Source of the DNA: Burkholderia sp. Ac-20379
Lineage (GTDB): Bacteria > Pseudomonadota > Gammaproteobacteria > Burkholderiales > Burkholderiaceae
Reading direction: 5' to 3'
Assembly (NCBI RefSeq): GCF_017104645.1
Contig: NZ_JAAGPF010000041.1
Location: forward strand, 1-36,096
Length of the DNA: 36,096 nucleotides
Positions within the stretch are counted from its first letter, which is position 1; each line of letters begins with the position of its first letter. The position numbers were made by a program, and so were the translations under genes. The notes under the pieces were generated by a model. That model had not been told where the DNA came from. It was given only the letters and a program-made list of their open reading frames with translations, and ran no database searches. Positions 15,453 to 24,836 of the stretch are shown here, piece by piece.

Positions 15453-16892
15453 ATGACACCGACACCCGGCAGCGGGGTACGCACCCACGCAGGCAAGGCC
15501 GCCACGCCCGCACACGATTCGAGCGGCCACGCCTCGACTCAAGAACCCGCGAAACACCTTGGACACGGCCTTCGGCAACGCCATGTCGTCATGCTGTCGA
15601 TCGGCGGCAGCATCGGCGCGGGGCTGTTCGTCGGCTCCGGGCATGCCATCGCCGAAGCCGGCCCGGGGGCGATCCTCGCCTATGTGTTCGCCAGCGCGCT
15701 GGTGGTGCTCGTGATGCGCATGCTGGGCGAAATGGCCTGCGCGATGCCCGATTCGGGCTCGTTCTCCACCTATGCGTCGAAGGCCATCGGCCCGTGGGCG
15801 GGTTTCACGATCGGATGGATGTACTGGTGGTTCTGGGTGCTGCTGGTGCCGCTCGAAGCGACCGCCGCCGCCAACATCCTGAACAGCTGGTTTCCCGAGC
15901 TGGCCGTCTGGCAATACTGCGTGCTCGTGACCGTCCTGCTGACCGCCACCAACCTGTTCAGCGTCAAGAACTACGGCGAACTCGAATTCTGGTTCGCGCT
16001 CGTCAAGGTGGTGGCGATCACGGCGTTCGTGGCGCTGGGCGTCGTCGCGCTGGCCGGCGGCCTGCCGCACGTTCAACTGCATCCGCTCGCCACCATCACC
16101 GGGCACGAGGGCTTCCTGCCGCGCGGCTTCGCGCCGGTCGTCGGCGCGTTGCTGACGACCATGTTCACGTTCCTCGGCACCGAAGTCGTGACGATCGCGG
16201 CGGCGGAATCGGCCAACCCGGCCAAGGAGATCGCCCACGCCATCACGTCGGTGGTCTGGCGCATCTCGCTGTTCTATATCGGCTCGATCGCCATCATCAT
16301 CTCGGTCGTGCCGTGGAACGATCCGGCGCTGCTGCGCATCGGCTCGTATCAGGCCGTGCTCGAGGTGTTCCATGTGCCGCATGCGAAGCTGATCGTCGAT
16401 TCGCTGATCCTGGTGGCCGTCGCAAGCTGCCTGAACAGCGCGCTGTACACCGCGTCGCGCATGCTGTTTTCGCTGGGCACGCGCGGCCAGGCCCCCGCGC
16501 TGGTGACGTCCACCACGCGTTCGGGCGTGCCGGCCAACGCCGTGCTGGCCTCCACCGCGGTGGCGTTCGCCGGCTGCGCGGCCAACTACATCGCGCCGAA
16601 GTACGTGTTCGACACGCTGCTGGCCACCACTGGCGCGATCGCCCTGCTGGTCTATTTCATCATCGCGCTGAGCCAGATCCGGCTGCGCGCGCGGCTGGTG
16701 CGCGAGGGGGCGCTCAAGGTGCGCATGTGGGGCCATCCGTATCTGTCGATGGTCGCGATCCTGTTGATCGTGGGCGCGTTCGCGGTGATGGTGAACGCGC
16801 CGGATCATCGGCAGGAAGTGGTGCTGACGCTCGGTTCGTCGGCGGTGCTGGCGCTGATCGGCTGGCGGCTTCAGAAGCGGCGGCTCGGATAA
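15453..16892 (+). CDS. Amino-acid permease, GabP/AAT family
   Basis: 479 aa with a hydrophilic ~45-residue N-terminal extension and then 12 expected membrane segments. AAT-family signatures are SIGGSIGAGLFVGSG in TM1, RMLGEMACAMPDSGSFSTYA in TM2, the TFLGTEVVTIAAAES loop-helix in TM6, and SCLNSALYTASRMLF in TM8. This group imports amino acids such as GABA, proline or aromatic residues with protons; the exact substrate cannot be read. GGAGA stands eight bases before the ATG, which fixes the start; a longer frame beginning at 15348 has no such site. Divergent from the LysR regulator. Confidence 0.9.
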   Translation: MTPTPGSGVRTHAGKAATPAHDSSGHASTQEPAKHLGHGLRQRHVVMLSIGGSIGAGLFVGSGHAIAEAGPGAILAYVFASALVVLVMRMLGEMACAMPDSGSFSTYASKAIGPWAGFTIGWMYWWFWVLLVPLEATAAANILNSWFPELAVWQYCVLVTVLLTATNLFSVKNYGELEFWFALVKVVAITAFVALGVVALAGGLPHVQLHPLATITGHEGFLPRGFAPVVGALLTTMFTFLGTEVVTIAAAESANPAKEIAHAITSVVWRISLFYIGSIAIIISVVPWNDPALLRIGSYQAVLEVFHVPHAKLIVDSLILVAVASCLNSALYTASRMLFSLGTRGQAPALVTSTTRSGVPANAVLASTAVAFAGCAANYIAPKYVFDTLLATTGAIALLVYFIIALSQIRLRARLVREGALKVRMWGHPYLSMVAILLIVGAFAVMVNAPDHRQEVVLTLGSSAVLALIGWRLQKRRLG

Positions 16893-16908
16893 GCGCCGTG
16901 GCGGTTCG

Positions 16909-16930
16909 CGTGGCGCTCAATCGCGCCACG
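16909..16930. terminator. Bidirectional hairpin between converging genes
   Basis: CGTGGCGC (16909-16916) pairs with GCGCCACG (16923-16930) around a six-base loop containing the stop codon of the DUF1275 gene. It lies 17 bp after the permease stop. No T-run is evident, so termination is only suggested by position. Confidence 0.4.
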
Positions 16931-17660
16931 CCAGCATGTCGTCGAGCAGCGGAACGAGCGCCAGCGCGACAAGCAGGACGGCGAGCGGCACCGTGGAGAC
17001 GAACCCGAGATGCCGAAAGCCCGACGCCCCGGCCAGGCCGCCCACCAGGAACGACAGCAGCAGCGACCCGAGCAGCGCGAGCTTGCGGCGGTCGGCCCGC
17101 ACCGCGGGCTCGGCCGCCGAGCCGGCGTTCCAGTAGAGCAGCTTGCCGAGCTCGATGCCGATATCGGTCACCAGCCCCGTGACGTGCGTGGTGCGGATCT
17201 CGGCCTTCGAGATCTTCGTGATCATGGCGTTCTGCAGGCCCATCACGTAGCAGAGCAGGCACACCGTGGCCGGCGCGAACAGCACGTGGTGCGTTTCGAG
17301 CTGTGCGCCGAGCAGGCCGAACATCAGCAGCAGCGTGGCTTCGAGCAGCAGCGGGATCGCATACAGGCTGGCCAGGCGCTTGCGCCGGCCCCAGTTGATC
17401 AGGATCGCCGAGGTGGCGGAGCCGGCGAGAAACGCCACAAGCGAGCTGATGGCGGCCGCCACCACGTCGAGCTCGCCGATCGCGAGATTGTCGGCCAGCG
17501 AGGACACGATGCCGGACATGTGGGACGTGTACTGCCCGACCGCGAAGAAGCCGCCCGCGTTGGCCGCGCCCGCCACGAACGCGAGCACGCGGCCGAGACG
17601 GCGGTTCGACGCATCGCTGCGCGCGGGGGCGGTGAAGCCGCGAAGATAATCGATTGGCAT
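16917..17660 (-). CDS. DUF1275 (YoaK) family membrane protein
   Basis: 247 aa with about six membrane segments. Family landmarks are FVAGAANAGGFFAVGQYTSHMSG (split here as AGAANAGGFF and GQYTSHMSG, about 29-50) and GLQNAMIT with IRTTHVTGLVTDIGIELG (about 140-170). The biochemical role of DUF1275 proteins is not established. GAGGG lies a few bases before the ATG. It is the last minus-strand gene of the block, 108 bp after the flavin-reductase-like gene, and I see no obvious functional link between them. Confidence 0.88.
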   Translation of the reverse strand: MPIDYLRGFTAPARSDASNRRLGRVLAFVAGAANAGGFFAVGQYTSHMSGIVSSLADNLAIGELDVVAAAISSLVAFLAGSATSAILINWGRRKRLASLYAIPLLLEATLLLMFGLLGAQLETHHVLFAPATVCLLCYVMGLQNAMITKISKAEIRTTHVTGLVTDIGIELGKLLYWNAGSAAEPAVRADRRKLALLGSLLLSFLVGGLAGASGFRHLGFVSTVPLAVLLVALALVPLLDDMLAWRD

Positions 17661-17768
17661 AGGAACCCTCGATGCCGGCGAACGGCGGTGCGGAGTGCGC
17701 CCCCGGTGCCGGGCGATCCTAACATGCGGGCGCGCCCGCTCGGTCCGCCGGCGTTCGCCTCCGGCATC

Positions 17769-18539
17769 TCAGGCCGCCACGCCCGCCGCGCGCTTCAGCG
17801 GCTCGCCCCGCGCCCGGTCGACGTCGGGACTGCGGTACATGTCCTCCGGAATCTCGGCCAACCGCGACGGCCGAATCTGCCGCAAGTCGAGCCCATACAG
17901 CTTCTGGAAGCTCATGATCAGCGGCGACCAGCGATCGGGATCGATCCGGTTCGGATTGCCGTCGAGCAGCAGGCCGGGATGCACGTGCACGCGCGTGACG
18001 CGCACCTCGAACAGCGTGATGCCGAGGCGCGTCGCGGCCGGCATGTCCTGGTTCATGTCGTGGCGTGCGGCGAGCACGGCTTCCATCTGAATCGGGCATT
18101 CGAGCGCGCGCGGCGCGGCGACGGTGTCCGACGCGATCGGCGTCATGCCGGCCCGCGCGAACTTGTCCGCCTCGTATTCGTAGCCCATCTTCAGGCGATG
18201 CTCGGGCACCGGGAAGCGGCACGTGGTGCGCGCGATCGCATCCACCGCGCCCGCCTCGGCGGGAGACGGCAGATTGATCACGCATTCCCCGGTGCGCGTG
18301 AGGTTCAGCGCCGTCTGCGAGGGGCCGATGCCGAGCACGCCGCGCCAGCCGAGCCAGAACACGGACGACAACGGCGCGAGATTCGCGGTGCCGTCCTCGT
18401 TCACGGTGCTCAGCAGCGTGACGGGCGTGCCGAGGTAGAGGATCGACGGTTCGGCGCGCACGTGCGGCGCGGTGGCGGAATCGGCGGCGGAATCGGTAAT
18501 GGCGGCGGAGAAAGCGGAAGTCGTCATGATGGCGTTCAT
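17769..18539 (-). CDS. Flavin reductase-fold (FMN-binding split-barrel) protein
   Basis: 256 aa. The split-barrel flavin-reductase fold shows as PVTLLSTVNEDGTANLAPLSSVFWLG (about 39-64, given in part: LLSTVNEDG and NLAPLSSVFW), then GECVINLP. Proteins of this group reduce flavins with NAD(P)H or bind FMN while acting on small molecules, in the cytoplasm. No monooxygenase is adjacent to define a partner; the SsuD-like gene is 16 kb away. Two ATGs lie close together (18539 and 18527) and neither has a strong ribosome site; I use the first. Annotation below family level is not justified. Confidence 0.8.
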   Translation of the reverse strand: MNAIMTTSAFSAAITDSAADSATAPHVRAEPSILYLGTPVTLLSTVNEDGTANLAPLSSVFWLGWRGVLGIGPSQTALNLTRTGECVINLPSPAEAGAVDAIARTTCRFPVPEHRLKMGYEYEADKFARAGMTPIASDTVAAPRALECPIQMEAVLAARHDMNQDMPAATRLGITLFEVRVTRVHVHPGLLLDGNPNRIDPDRWSPLIMSFQKLYGLDLRQIRPSRLAEIPEDMYRSPDVDRARGEPLKRAAGVAA

Positions 18540-18756
18540 CTTGAGTGGATCGAGCCGCCATGGTCGCGAATCCGGCCCGCGCTGGCGTGCCGTTTATTGC
18601 GCTGTCACTGAAGCCGCATTTCCATCGGGAGGAGCCGCCGGACGCGATCCGCGGCGCGGTCGACCTGCCGGTGGGTCGACCCGCGCCCAGCCCAGGCAAT
18701 CGTCATGAAGCCGATCCTGCGCCCGCCGGGCGGGATCGGCTTCCCGTCACGCCCGC

Positions 18757-19896
18757 TCAGAACGCGTGCGTCAGCCCGACCCGCGCGACGATCTGATGCG
18801 AGTTCGACGACACCCCGGCCGAGCCCGGAATATAGGCGTTGTCGAGCGCGAAGCCCGTCGCGCCGCCGCTCACCTTCTGATACACCGCCTGCGCATACAG
18901 CGCGGTGCGCGCCGACAGCGAATACTGCGCCATCGCGCCGAGCTGGTTCCAGTGCAGCGACGCCGCCGCGCCGCCCTGGCTCAGATGCGCCAGCGTGTAC
19001 GTGTACATGCCGGCCAGGAAGAACGCGGGCGTGAGGTTGTATTTGACGTTCGCCTCGAAGTTGTCGAAGTTCAGGCCGGTGTTGTTCGGCCCGAGCGAAT
19101 CGACGTAGATCGACGAGGTGGGCCGTTGCAGCGCCACATGCGTCCAGGTCGTCGAGATCACAGCCTTGCCGATGCCGTAGCTGCCGGCCACGCCGTAGAT
19201 CTTCTCGTTGGCCGCCACGAACCCATAGTCGTCCGAAGCGATCGCGCCGCCCGCGGTGGTGCCGGGCGACGACAGATCCTCGTACACCGCTGCCAGCGAC
19301 AGCGTCGAATAGTGATACTTCACGCCGGCCGCGTAGATCCGGTTGCCGGCGAAACCCGGCTGGTTGCCGAAGCCGTACAGGCCGGTGACCGACAGCCCGT
19401 GGAATTCGGGCGACAGGTATTTCACCGAATTGTTGGCATGGAACGACGCGTCGGTATTGTCGTTGTCCACCGGGTGCGAGAACAGGAAGCCGCCCCAGTT
19501 GCCGTTCGCCGTCATCAGGCCGATCGTGTCGGTCACGGTGTCGAACTGGCGGCCGAGCGTCACGGTGCCGAGCGCGGCCGATTCGAGCCCCACGTACGAT
19601 TGATAGCCGAATTCGCGGCCGCCGTAATAGGCCTTGCCGTTGTCGAGCATCACGCCGCTTTCGAGATCGAAGATCGCGTGCACGCCGCCGCCGAGATCCT
19701 CGGTGCCCTTCAAGCCCCAGCGGCTCGTCACGAGATCCACGCTGGACGTCTGCCAGGCCTTGCTGCCGTTCGCGTTGCTGGTCAGGTTGATCCCTTCGTC
19801 GAGCACGCCGAACAGCGTGACGCTGCTTTGCGCGCAAGCGCTGCCGCTGGCGGCGGCCAGCATGCCGAACGTGACACCCCATGCCAATCGTTTCAT
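18757..19896 (-). CDS. Gram-negative porin (Porin_4 / OmpC-like)
   Basis: 379 aa. The signal peptide ends GSACA before QSSVTLFGVLDEG, the first beta strand. Diagnostic segments are SRWGLKGTEDLGGG, YVGLESAALGTVTLGRQ and the terminal RVGLTHAF with C-terminal Phe. It is clearly divergent from the porin at 2562. AGGGA lies about seven bases before the ATG. It follows the APC permease by 96 bp on the same strand, in a block with choX and a GbdR-like regulator, so an outer-membrane entry route for the same nutrients is plausible but unproven. Confidence 0.93.
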   Translation of the reverse strand: MKRLAWGVTFGMLAAASGSACAQSSVTLFGVLDEGINLTSNANGSKAWQTSSVDLVTSRWGLKGTEDLGGGVHAIFDLESGVMLDNGKAYYGGREFGYQSYVGLESAALGTVTLGRQFDTVTDTIGLMTANGNWGGFLFSHPVDNDNTDASFHANNSVKYLSPEFHGLSVTGLYGFGNQPGFAGNRIYAAGVKYHYSTLSLAAVYEDLSSPGTTAGGAIASDDYGFVAANEKIYGVAGSYGIGKAVISTTWTHVALQRPTSSIYVDSLGPNNTGLNFDNFEANVKYNLTPAFFLAGMYTYTLAHLSQGGAAASLHWNQLGAMAQYSLSARTALYAQAVYQKVSGGATGFALDNAYIPGSAGVSSNSHQIVARVGLTHAF

Positions 19897-19992
19897 GACG
19901 GATCCCTGTCGAGTGGTTGTGAATGGATTGATGAACTGCTCGCCGCACCGCGCCCCCCCGGCGCGGTGCGGTTTACCGCGGTTGACTGCGAC

Positions 19993-21633
19993 TCAGTGCG
20001 GATGCGCGAAGCGGTGCGACAGCCAGACGGTCAGCACGGCGAGCGCCAGTGCGCCGTAAGGCAGCAGGTTTTTCCAGGCGGCGCGCGGCGGCGCCTTCAA
20101 CGCCATGTCCTCGGCGCTGCGGGCCGGGAAGCGGCCGCGGTCCTGCCAGTAATGGCGATAGACGAACACCGGCACGATCAGCAGCATCGCCAGCAGGCCG
20201 TTGCGCAGCGTGCCCTCGCCCTGCAGATCCGCGCCCGCGCCCACGAACACCAGATCGGCGTAACCGCACACCGCGCCGAGCGCGAGCAGCCAGTTTGGGC
20301 AGCGGAACGGCCGCGCCCACTGGCCGCGATCCATGCGATGAATCCAGCCCGACTGCAGGTTCAGGAACACGAACAGCATGTAGCAGACGTTCGAGATCGA
20401 CAGCACCGTCATGTAATCCGACATCATCAGCAGGATCAGGTTGAAGCCGAGGTCGGTCCACATCGCGCCGGTGGGCGCGCCGTGTTCGTTGACGCGCGAC
20501 AGATAGCGCGGCAGCCAGCCGTCCACGGAGGCCTGATACAGCGTGCGCGACGAGCCCATCATCGAGGTCATCACGATCAGCAGGATCGACAGCATCAGCA
20601 TCACCACCACGGCGTTGCCCACCCACGCGCCGCCGCCCACGATCTTCGCCATCGCGGCGCCCACGCCGGTGCCGTCGCCGATCGACGGATCGAGCATCGC
20701 GGCCGTGCCGAGCGCGCCCTGGAACGCGAGCGGCACGAGCGTCATGACGATCAGGCACAACGCGCCGGACCAGAAGATCGCGCGCGCCGTGTCCTTGCCC
20801 GGATCGCGGAATTCGCGCGTGTAGCAGACGGCCGTTTCGAATCCGTAGGAGGCCCAACCGGCCATGAACATCGCGCCGAGCGCCATCGTCACGCCCTGCC
20901 CGTTCCACGCGCCGAACGTGGCGGCGGTGAGGTTGCCGGCGGCGTCGTGGCCGAGCGGCAGCAGCGGCACCAGATGCGACATCGGCACGTCGCCCGTCGC
21001 GAACGGCACGATGCCGACGATCAGCAGCGGCGTGAGCGAGGCGATGCCGAGAATCTTCTGCGTCTTCGCGGCCTTCGACGCCCCGCTGTGCTGAAGGCGG
21101 AACGTGATCAGCAGGAACGCCGCGGCCAGCAGGAACGTGGCGTTGATCCGCAACGTGAGGCCCGGCTTGATGAAGCCGAGGTTGGCGACGGTGAGCTGCC
21201 AGTGCTGAATCGCCGCCTCGGGCGGGAACAGCGTGGCGAGCGCATAGCTCGCGGCGAGCCCGCAGCCGAGCGCGAGCATCGGCGACCACGCCAGCCAGTT
21301 GCACCACACCGATACCGGCGCAATCATCTTGCTGTAGCGCACCCAGCCGATCGCGCCGTACACGGACGCGCCGCCCGATTTGTGCGGAAACAGGCCCGAG
21401 ATTTCGGCGTAGGTCGCGCTTTGCAGCAGCCCCATCGCGATCGACGCCACCCAGATCAGCCAGGCCGGCTGGCCGATCGTGGCGCACACGCCGCCCAGCG
21501 TGAACAGCACGCCGGCCGGCACGCCGCTGGTGACCCAGAACGCATCCTTCCATGTGAGGCCGCGCTGCAGCCCATGCTCGTGCGGCGCGGGCGCGGCTTG
21601 CGCGCGCCCGCTTCGCAGTCCAGCCTGTTCCAT
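19993..21633 (-). CDS. APC-family amino-acid/amine permease
   Basis: 546 aa with about 12 membrane segments. APC features: TLGGVCATIGQPAWL in TM1, SATYAEISGLFPHKSGGASVYGA in TM2 region (SATYAEISG and KSGGASVY), GWASYGFETAVCYTREFRDPGKD in TM6 and its loop, and SRTLYQASVDGWLPR after TM8. I chose ATG at 21633 because GGGGAG lies five bases upstream; a longer frame reaching 21702 has no such site. Placed between choX and a porin on the same strand (93 and 96 bp gaps), it probably imports an amino acid or a quaternary amine derivative. The substrate cannot be read from sequence. Confidence 0.88.
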   Translation of the reverse strand: MEQAGLRSGRAQAAPAPHEHGLQRGLTWKDAFWVTSGVPAGVLFTLGGVCATIGQPAWLIWVASIAMGLLQSATYAEISGLFPHKSGGASVYGAIGWVRYSKMIAPVSVWCNWLAWSPMLALGCGLAASYALATLFPPEAAIQHWQLTVANLGFIKPGLTLRINATFLLAAAFLLITFRLQHSGASKAAKTQKILGIASLTPLLIVGIVPFATGDVPMSHLVPLLPLGHDAAGNLTAATFGAWNGQGVTMALGAMFMAGWASYGFETAVCYTREFRDPGKDTARAIFWSGALCLIVMTLVPLAFQGALGTAAMLDPSIGDGTGVGAAMAKIVGGGAWVGNAVVVMLMLSILLIVMTSMMGSSRTLYQASVDGWLPRYLSRVNEHGAPTGAMWTDLGFNLILLMMSDYMTVLSISNVCYMLFVFLNLQSGWIHRMDRGQWARPFRCPNWLLALGAVCGYADLVFVGAGADLQGEGTLRNGLLAMLLIVPVFVYRHYWQDRGRFPARSAEDMALKAPPRAAWKNLLPYGALALAVLTVWLSHRFAHPH

Positions 21634-21726
21634 CCGTCTCCCCTTATCGTTTAGGACAATGAAATAATGACGGCCGCCGAACGCAGTGCGATCGGCGTCC
21701 ATCGGGGTGGGTCAGCCGCGGCGCAT

Positions 21727-22701
21727 TCAGTGCGTCGCGAGGTAGGCCTTGACGGCCGGCAGGCCCGGCTTGCCGTCGAGCGTGGTGACGCCGGCCAGCC
21801 ATTTGTCGAGCACGGCCGGGTTGGCCTTGAGCCAGTCGGTCGCGGCCTTGTCGGGCTGCACCTTGTTCGTGATCGGCAGCATCACGTGGTTCTCCATGTC
21901 GGTCGTGAATTGCAGGTTCGACACGAACTTCGCCACGTTCGGGCAGCGCGCGGCGTAGTTGTTCGGCTCGACCGTCAGCACCTTGGCCTCACCGAAGTTC
22001 GGGCCGAACACGTCGTCGCCGCCGCTCAGATAGTTGATCTTCATCTGCACGTTCATCGGGTGCGGTTCCCAGCCGAGGAACACCACCCACTGCTTCTCGC
22101 GCACCGCGCGATTGACCTGCACCAGCATGCCGGCCTCGCTCGATTCGATCATCTTGAACTTGCCCAGGCCGAACTGGTTGCCGTCGATCATCTTCTGGAT
22201 CAGGCGGTTGCCGTCGTTGCCCGGCTCGATGCCGTAGATATGGCCTTGCAGCTTGTCCGCGAACTTGGCGATGTCGGCGAACGAGCGCAGCCCGGCCGCG
22301 TATTCGTAATCGGGCACGGCCAGCGTGTATTTCGCGCCGGTCAGGTTCGGCGTGGGCAGCACCGTGAACGCGTGGGCCTGCGTGAACGGCGCGACGATCG
22401 GATCCATGGTGGGCGACCAATAGCCGAGGAACACGTCGATCTGCCCGCTCTTGACGCCGGCGAACGTGATCGGCACCGATGCGATCGTCTTGGTCGGCTT
22501 GTAGCCGAGCCCGGCCAGCACGCTCGAGGCGAGGCCGGTGGTGGCGGCGATGTCGGTCCAGCCGACGTCGGCGAAGCGCACGGCGGAGCACGATGCCGGG
22601 TCGGCGGCCTGCGCCGGCGCGGCCAGCGCGCCCATCAACGACATCGCGCTCAGCGCCTGAACGGCTGCTGCGGCCTTGGATTGCTTGAATCGCGTCAACA
22701 T
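21727..22701 (-). CDS. choX: Choline ABC transporter substrate-binding protein ChoX
   Basis: 324 aa. The signal peptide ends APAQA before ADPASC. The ligand box known from Sinorhizobium ChoX is complete: Trp48 in VGWTD, Trp in GYWSPTM, Tyr in AKYTLAV, Trp in LGWEPHPMN, plus the YGIEPGNDGNRLI segment with its Asn. The two cysteines (Cys38 and that of ARCPNV) match the ChoX disulfide. It should bind choline, more weakly acetylcholine or betaine, in the periplasm. GGGAG at 22708-22712 supports the ATG at 22701 over an upstream in-frame extension. No choV/choW ATPase or permease adjoins; the neighbours are an APC permease and a GbdR-like regulator, so the protein must share transporter parts encoded elsewhere or work with a different partner. 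Confidence 0.92.
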   Translation of the reverse strand: MLTRFKQSKAAAAVQALSAMSLMGALAAPAQAADPASCSAVRFADVGWTDIAATTGLASSVLAGLGYKPTKTIASVPITFAGVKSGQIDVFLGYWSPTMDPIVAPFTQAHAFTVLPTPNLTGAKYTLAVPDYEYAAGLRSFADIAKFADKLQGHIYGIEPGNDGNRLIQKMIDGNQFGLGKFKMIESSEAGMLVQVNRAVREKQWVVFLGWEPHPMNVQMKINYLSGGDDVFGPNFGEAKVLTVEPNNYAARCPNVAKFVSNLQFTTDMENHVMLPITNKVQPDKAATDWLKANPAVLDKWLAGVTTLDGKPGLPAVKAYLATH

Positions 22702-22771
22702 GAAGGACTCCCGTACGGGTTGCAGGTGGTAGGCGTGATGGAGCCGGAGATCCGGCCGGGCGCTCGGCCGT

Positions 22772-23818
22772 CTAGGCGGCCAGCGGAATCGGGGTGGGCG
22801 ACGGCGCGGCGCGCCGTTCGTGGCTCGGCGCATGGCCGAACAGCGTGCGATAGGCCTTGCTGAAATGGCAGGCGGACTGGAAGCCGCACAGCGCGGTGAC
22901 GCGCGCGATCGACAGATCGGTGCCGCGCAGCATCGAGCGCGCGCGCTTGAGCCGCGTGCCCACGTAATACTGGGTGGGCGCGATGTCGAGGTAATGCCGG
23001 AACATGCGCTGCATGTTGCGCTCCGACATGCCGATCAGCCGCGCCAGCTCGGGCAGCGGCAAGGGCTCCTCCACATTGGCCTCCATCAGGCGCACCGCCT
23101 CCACCAGCTCGGTGCGCGAAAAACCGACGCGCGAACCGACCGGCACCGGCTGCGGATGATGGGCATCCCTGACCTGTTGCAGCACGAACTGCGCCGACAC
23201 CGCCGCGGCCAGCTCCGCGCCGAACTGCTCGCGCATCAGATGCAGCATCAGGTCGAGCGGCGCCGCGCCGCCCGTGCAGGTCAGCCGGTCGCGATCCACC
23301 ACGAACAGTTCGTTGGCGAACCGCACCGCCGGAAATTCGCCGTGCAGCGCGGCGAGCTGCTCCCAATGCGTGGCGCAGCGATAGCCGTCGAGCAGGCCGG
23401 CCGCCATCAACGCATAAGCGCCCGTGCAGATGCCGCCGAGCGTCACGCCGTGCGCGGCCGCGCGGCGCAGCACGGCGCGCGTCGGCGCATCCACCGCTTC
23501 GCGCATGCGCACGCCGCCGCAGACGATCAGGACGTCGGGCCACGCCGCGCCGGGATCGAGGCGATGGGTGGGACGTGCCGCGATGCCGTTGCTGGCCGCC
23601 GCCGGCTCGCCGTCGGCCGAATACACGGTCCATCGATACAGCTCGCGCCGCGCCACGTAGTTCGCCATCCGCAACGCCTCGACGGCGCTCGTGAACGCGA
23701 TCATCGAAAAGCCGGGCAACGTCAGGAAACCGAAATGCCTGGCCGGTGCGCCGCCGGCCGGCAGCGGGCTGCCAAGCAGGGGCATGACGGGTGACGCGTA
23801 ATCGGACAAGTCGGACAT
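22772..23818 (-). CDS. GlxA/GbdR-type AraC-family regulator (DJ-1/PfpI-like domain plus AraC HTH)
   Basis: 348 aa from the chosen start. The N-terminal class I glutamine amidotransferase-like domain (about 20-200) shows FGFLTLPGFSMIAFTSAVE and GGICTGAYALMAAGLLDGYR (short forms GFLTLPGF, GICTGAYAL). The C-terminal AraC DNA-binding domain (about 245-340) carries IGMSERNMQRMFRHYL and VTALCGFQSACHFSKAYR. This architecture and sequence type includes GbdR and CdhR, which switch on betaine and carnitine catabolism in Pseudomonas. Position directly upstream of choX (70 bp) supports a quaternary-amine sensor. Start is uncertain: ATG 23818 lacks a good ribosome site; ATG 23908 in frame is an alternative. 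Confidence 0.88.
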   Translation of the reverse strand: MSDLSDYASPVMPLLGSPLPAGGAPARHFGFLTLPGFSMIAFTSAVEALRMANYVARRELYRWTVYSADGEPAAASNGIAARPTHRLDPGAAWPDVLIVCGGVRMREAVDAPTRAVLRRAAAHGVTLGGICTGAYALMAAGLLDGYRCATHWEQLAALHGEFPAVRFANELFVVDRDRLTCTGGAAPLDLMLHLMREQFGAELAAAVSAQFVLQQVRDAHHPQPVPVGSRVGFSRTELVEAVRLMEANVEEPLPLPELARLIGMSERNMQRMFRHYLDIAPTQYYVGTRLKRARSMLRGTDLSIARVTALCGFQSACHFSKAYRTLFGHAPSHERRAAPSPTPIPLAA

Positions 23819-24206
23819 GGCGTGATCGGAGGCAAGGTGCGCCGCATGCAGCGGTCTGGAATGCGCGCCGCGCGATCGAACGCGCGGCGCCGTGTCTCGG
23901 GCCCGCATCGCGCCCTGCCCGAGACGGCCGGCGCGCTGCAAATCCCATGTAGTGAATCATTCGTGGAATAAAATCGGCGGAACCGAGGTTTTGCGACACG
24001 CGCCTTTCCAAAAACGACTTGGCCAGGTCGAGCGGTTTTTATGAAAGCCTTATGCAATAAGGCATTTTCTTGAACGAGGCTTCAATTTTCTCTGCCAAAC
24101 CGCGCATTGCACGCGGCCGGGCCGGTTTGCCGATTGATCGGGAATTCAATGTCCGCATAAGATGGCGGGCATTCGGCAACCCGTTCGGCAACCTCCACGC
24201 ATCATC
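23819..24206. promoter_or_regulatory. Divergent control region between the GbdR-like gene and betI
   Basis: 388 bp, notably more AT-rich over about 23940-24100. A small dyad GCCTTA-TGCAA-TAAGGC lies at 24047-24063 and is an operator candidate. Toward betI, TTGATC (24134-24139) and TAAGAT (24158-24163) are spaced by 18 bp and could be a weak sigma-70 promoter. In other bacteria BetI represses its own gene, so a BetI site is expected here; I cannot assign it to a specific sequence. Confidence 0.4.
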
Positions 24207-24803
24207 ATGCCAAAAATTGGAATCCGCGAAGTGCGGCGCGCGCAACTGATCGATGCGACCTTGCAGACCATCGAGCACGAAGGTTTGCCCGGCACCACGC
24301 TCGCGCTGGTCGCGCAACGCGCCAACATCTCGACCGGCATCGTCAGCCATTATTTCGGCGGCAAGGACGGCCTGCTCGAGGCCACCATGCGCCATATCCT
24401 GCACGATCTGTGGACGGCCACGCAGCGCCGCCGCCTCGCGGCGCGGGACGAGCCGCGCGCCCGGCTGCGCGCCATCGTCGCCGCGAATTTCGACGTCTCG
24501 CAGGTCAGTTCGCCCGTCATGAAGACCTGGCTCGCGTTCTGGGCCGAGAGCATGCATCAGCCCGCGCTGGGCCGGTTGCAGCGCCTGAATACGCGGCGGC
24601 TCTACTCGAACCTGTGCGCGGAGTTCAAGCACGCGCTGCCGGTGGCGGCGGCCCGGCGCGCGGCCACCGGCCTGGCCGCCATCATCGACGGCCTGTGGCT
24701 GCGCGGCGCGACCTCCGGCCAGCCGTTCGACACGAAATCGGCGTTGCGCGTGGCGAACGACTATATCGACCTGCTGCTGGCGGCCGGCGCGGGCGACGAC
24801 TGA
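24207..24803 (+). CDS. betI: Choline-responsive repressor BetI (TetR family)
   Basis: 198 aa, the usual BetI length. It aligns with E. coli BetI from the first residue: [37 protein letters not shown] as the DNA-recognition helix, [25 protein letters not shown] in the ligand domain (short forms [24 protein letters not shown]), and [10 protein letters not shown]. BetI represses bet genes until choline or its aldehyde is present. The ATG at 24207 matches the conserved N-terminus; an upstream frame to 24162 does not. What is odd is the context: betB and betA do not follow. Instead a minus-strand LysE gene converges 33 bp downstream. The divergent neighbours choX and the GbdR-like gene suggest it still acts on choline genes. 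Confidence 0.93.
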   Translation: MPKIGIREVRRAQLIDATLQTIEHEGLPGTTLALVAQRANISTGIVSHYFGGKDGLLEATMRHILHDLWTATQRRRLAARDEPRARLRAIVAANFDVSQVSSPVMKTWLAFWAESMHQPALGRLQRLNTRRLYSNLCAEFKHALPVAAARRAATGLAAIIDGLWLRGATSGQPFDTKSALRVANDYIDLLLAAGAGDD

Positions 24804-24836
24804 CGCGGCGGCCCCGCCGGAAACGGTTCGGCCTCC

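Noticed and set aside
18766-21654. 962-residue open frame opposite the porin and APC permease
   Set aside because: Composition is extreme in Arg, His and Gln with no recognisable domain, while the minus strand holds two full-length family proteins.
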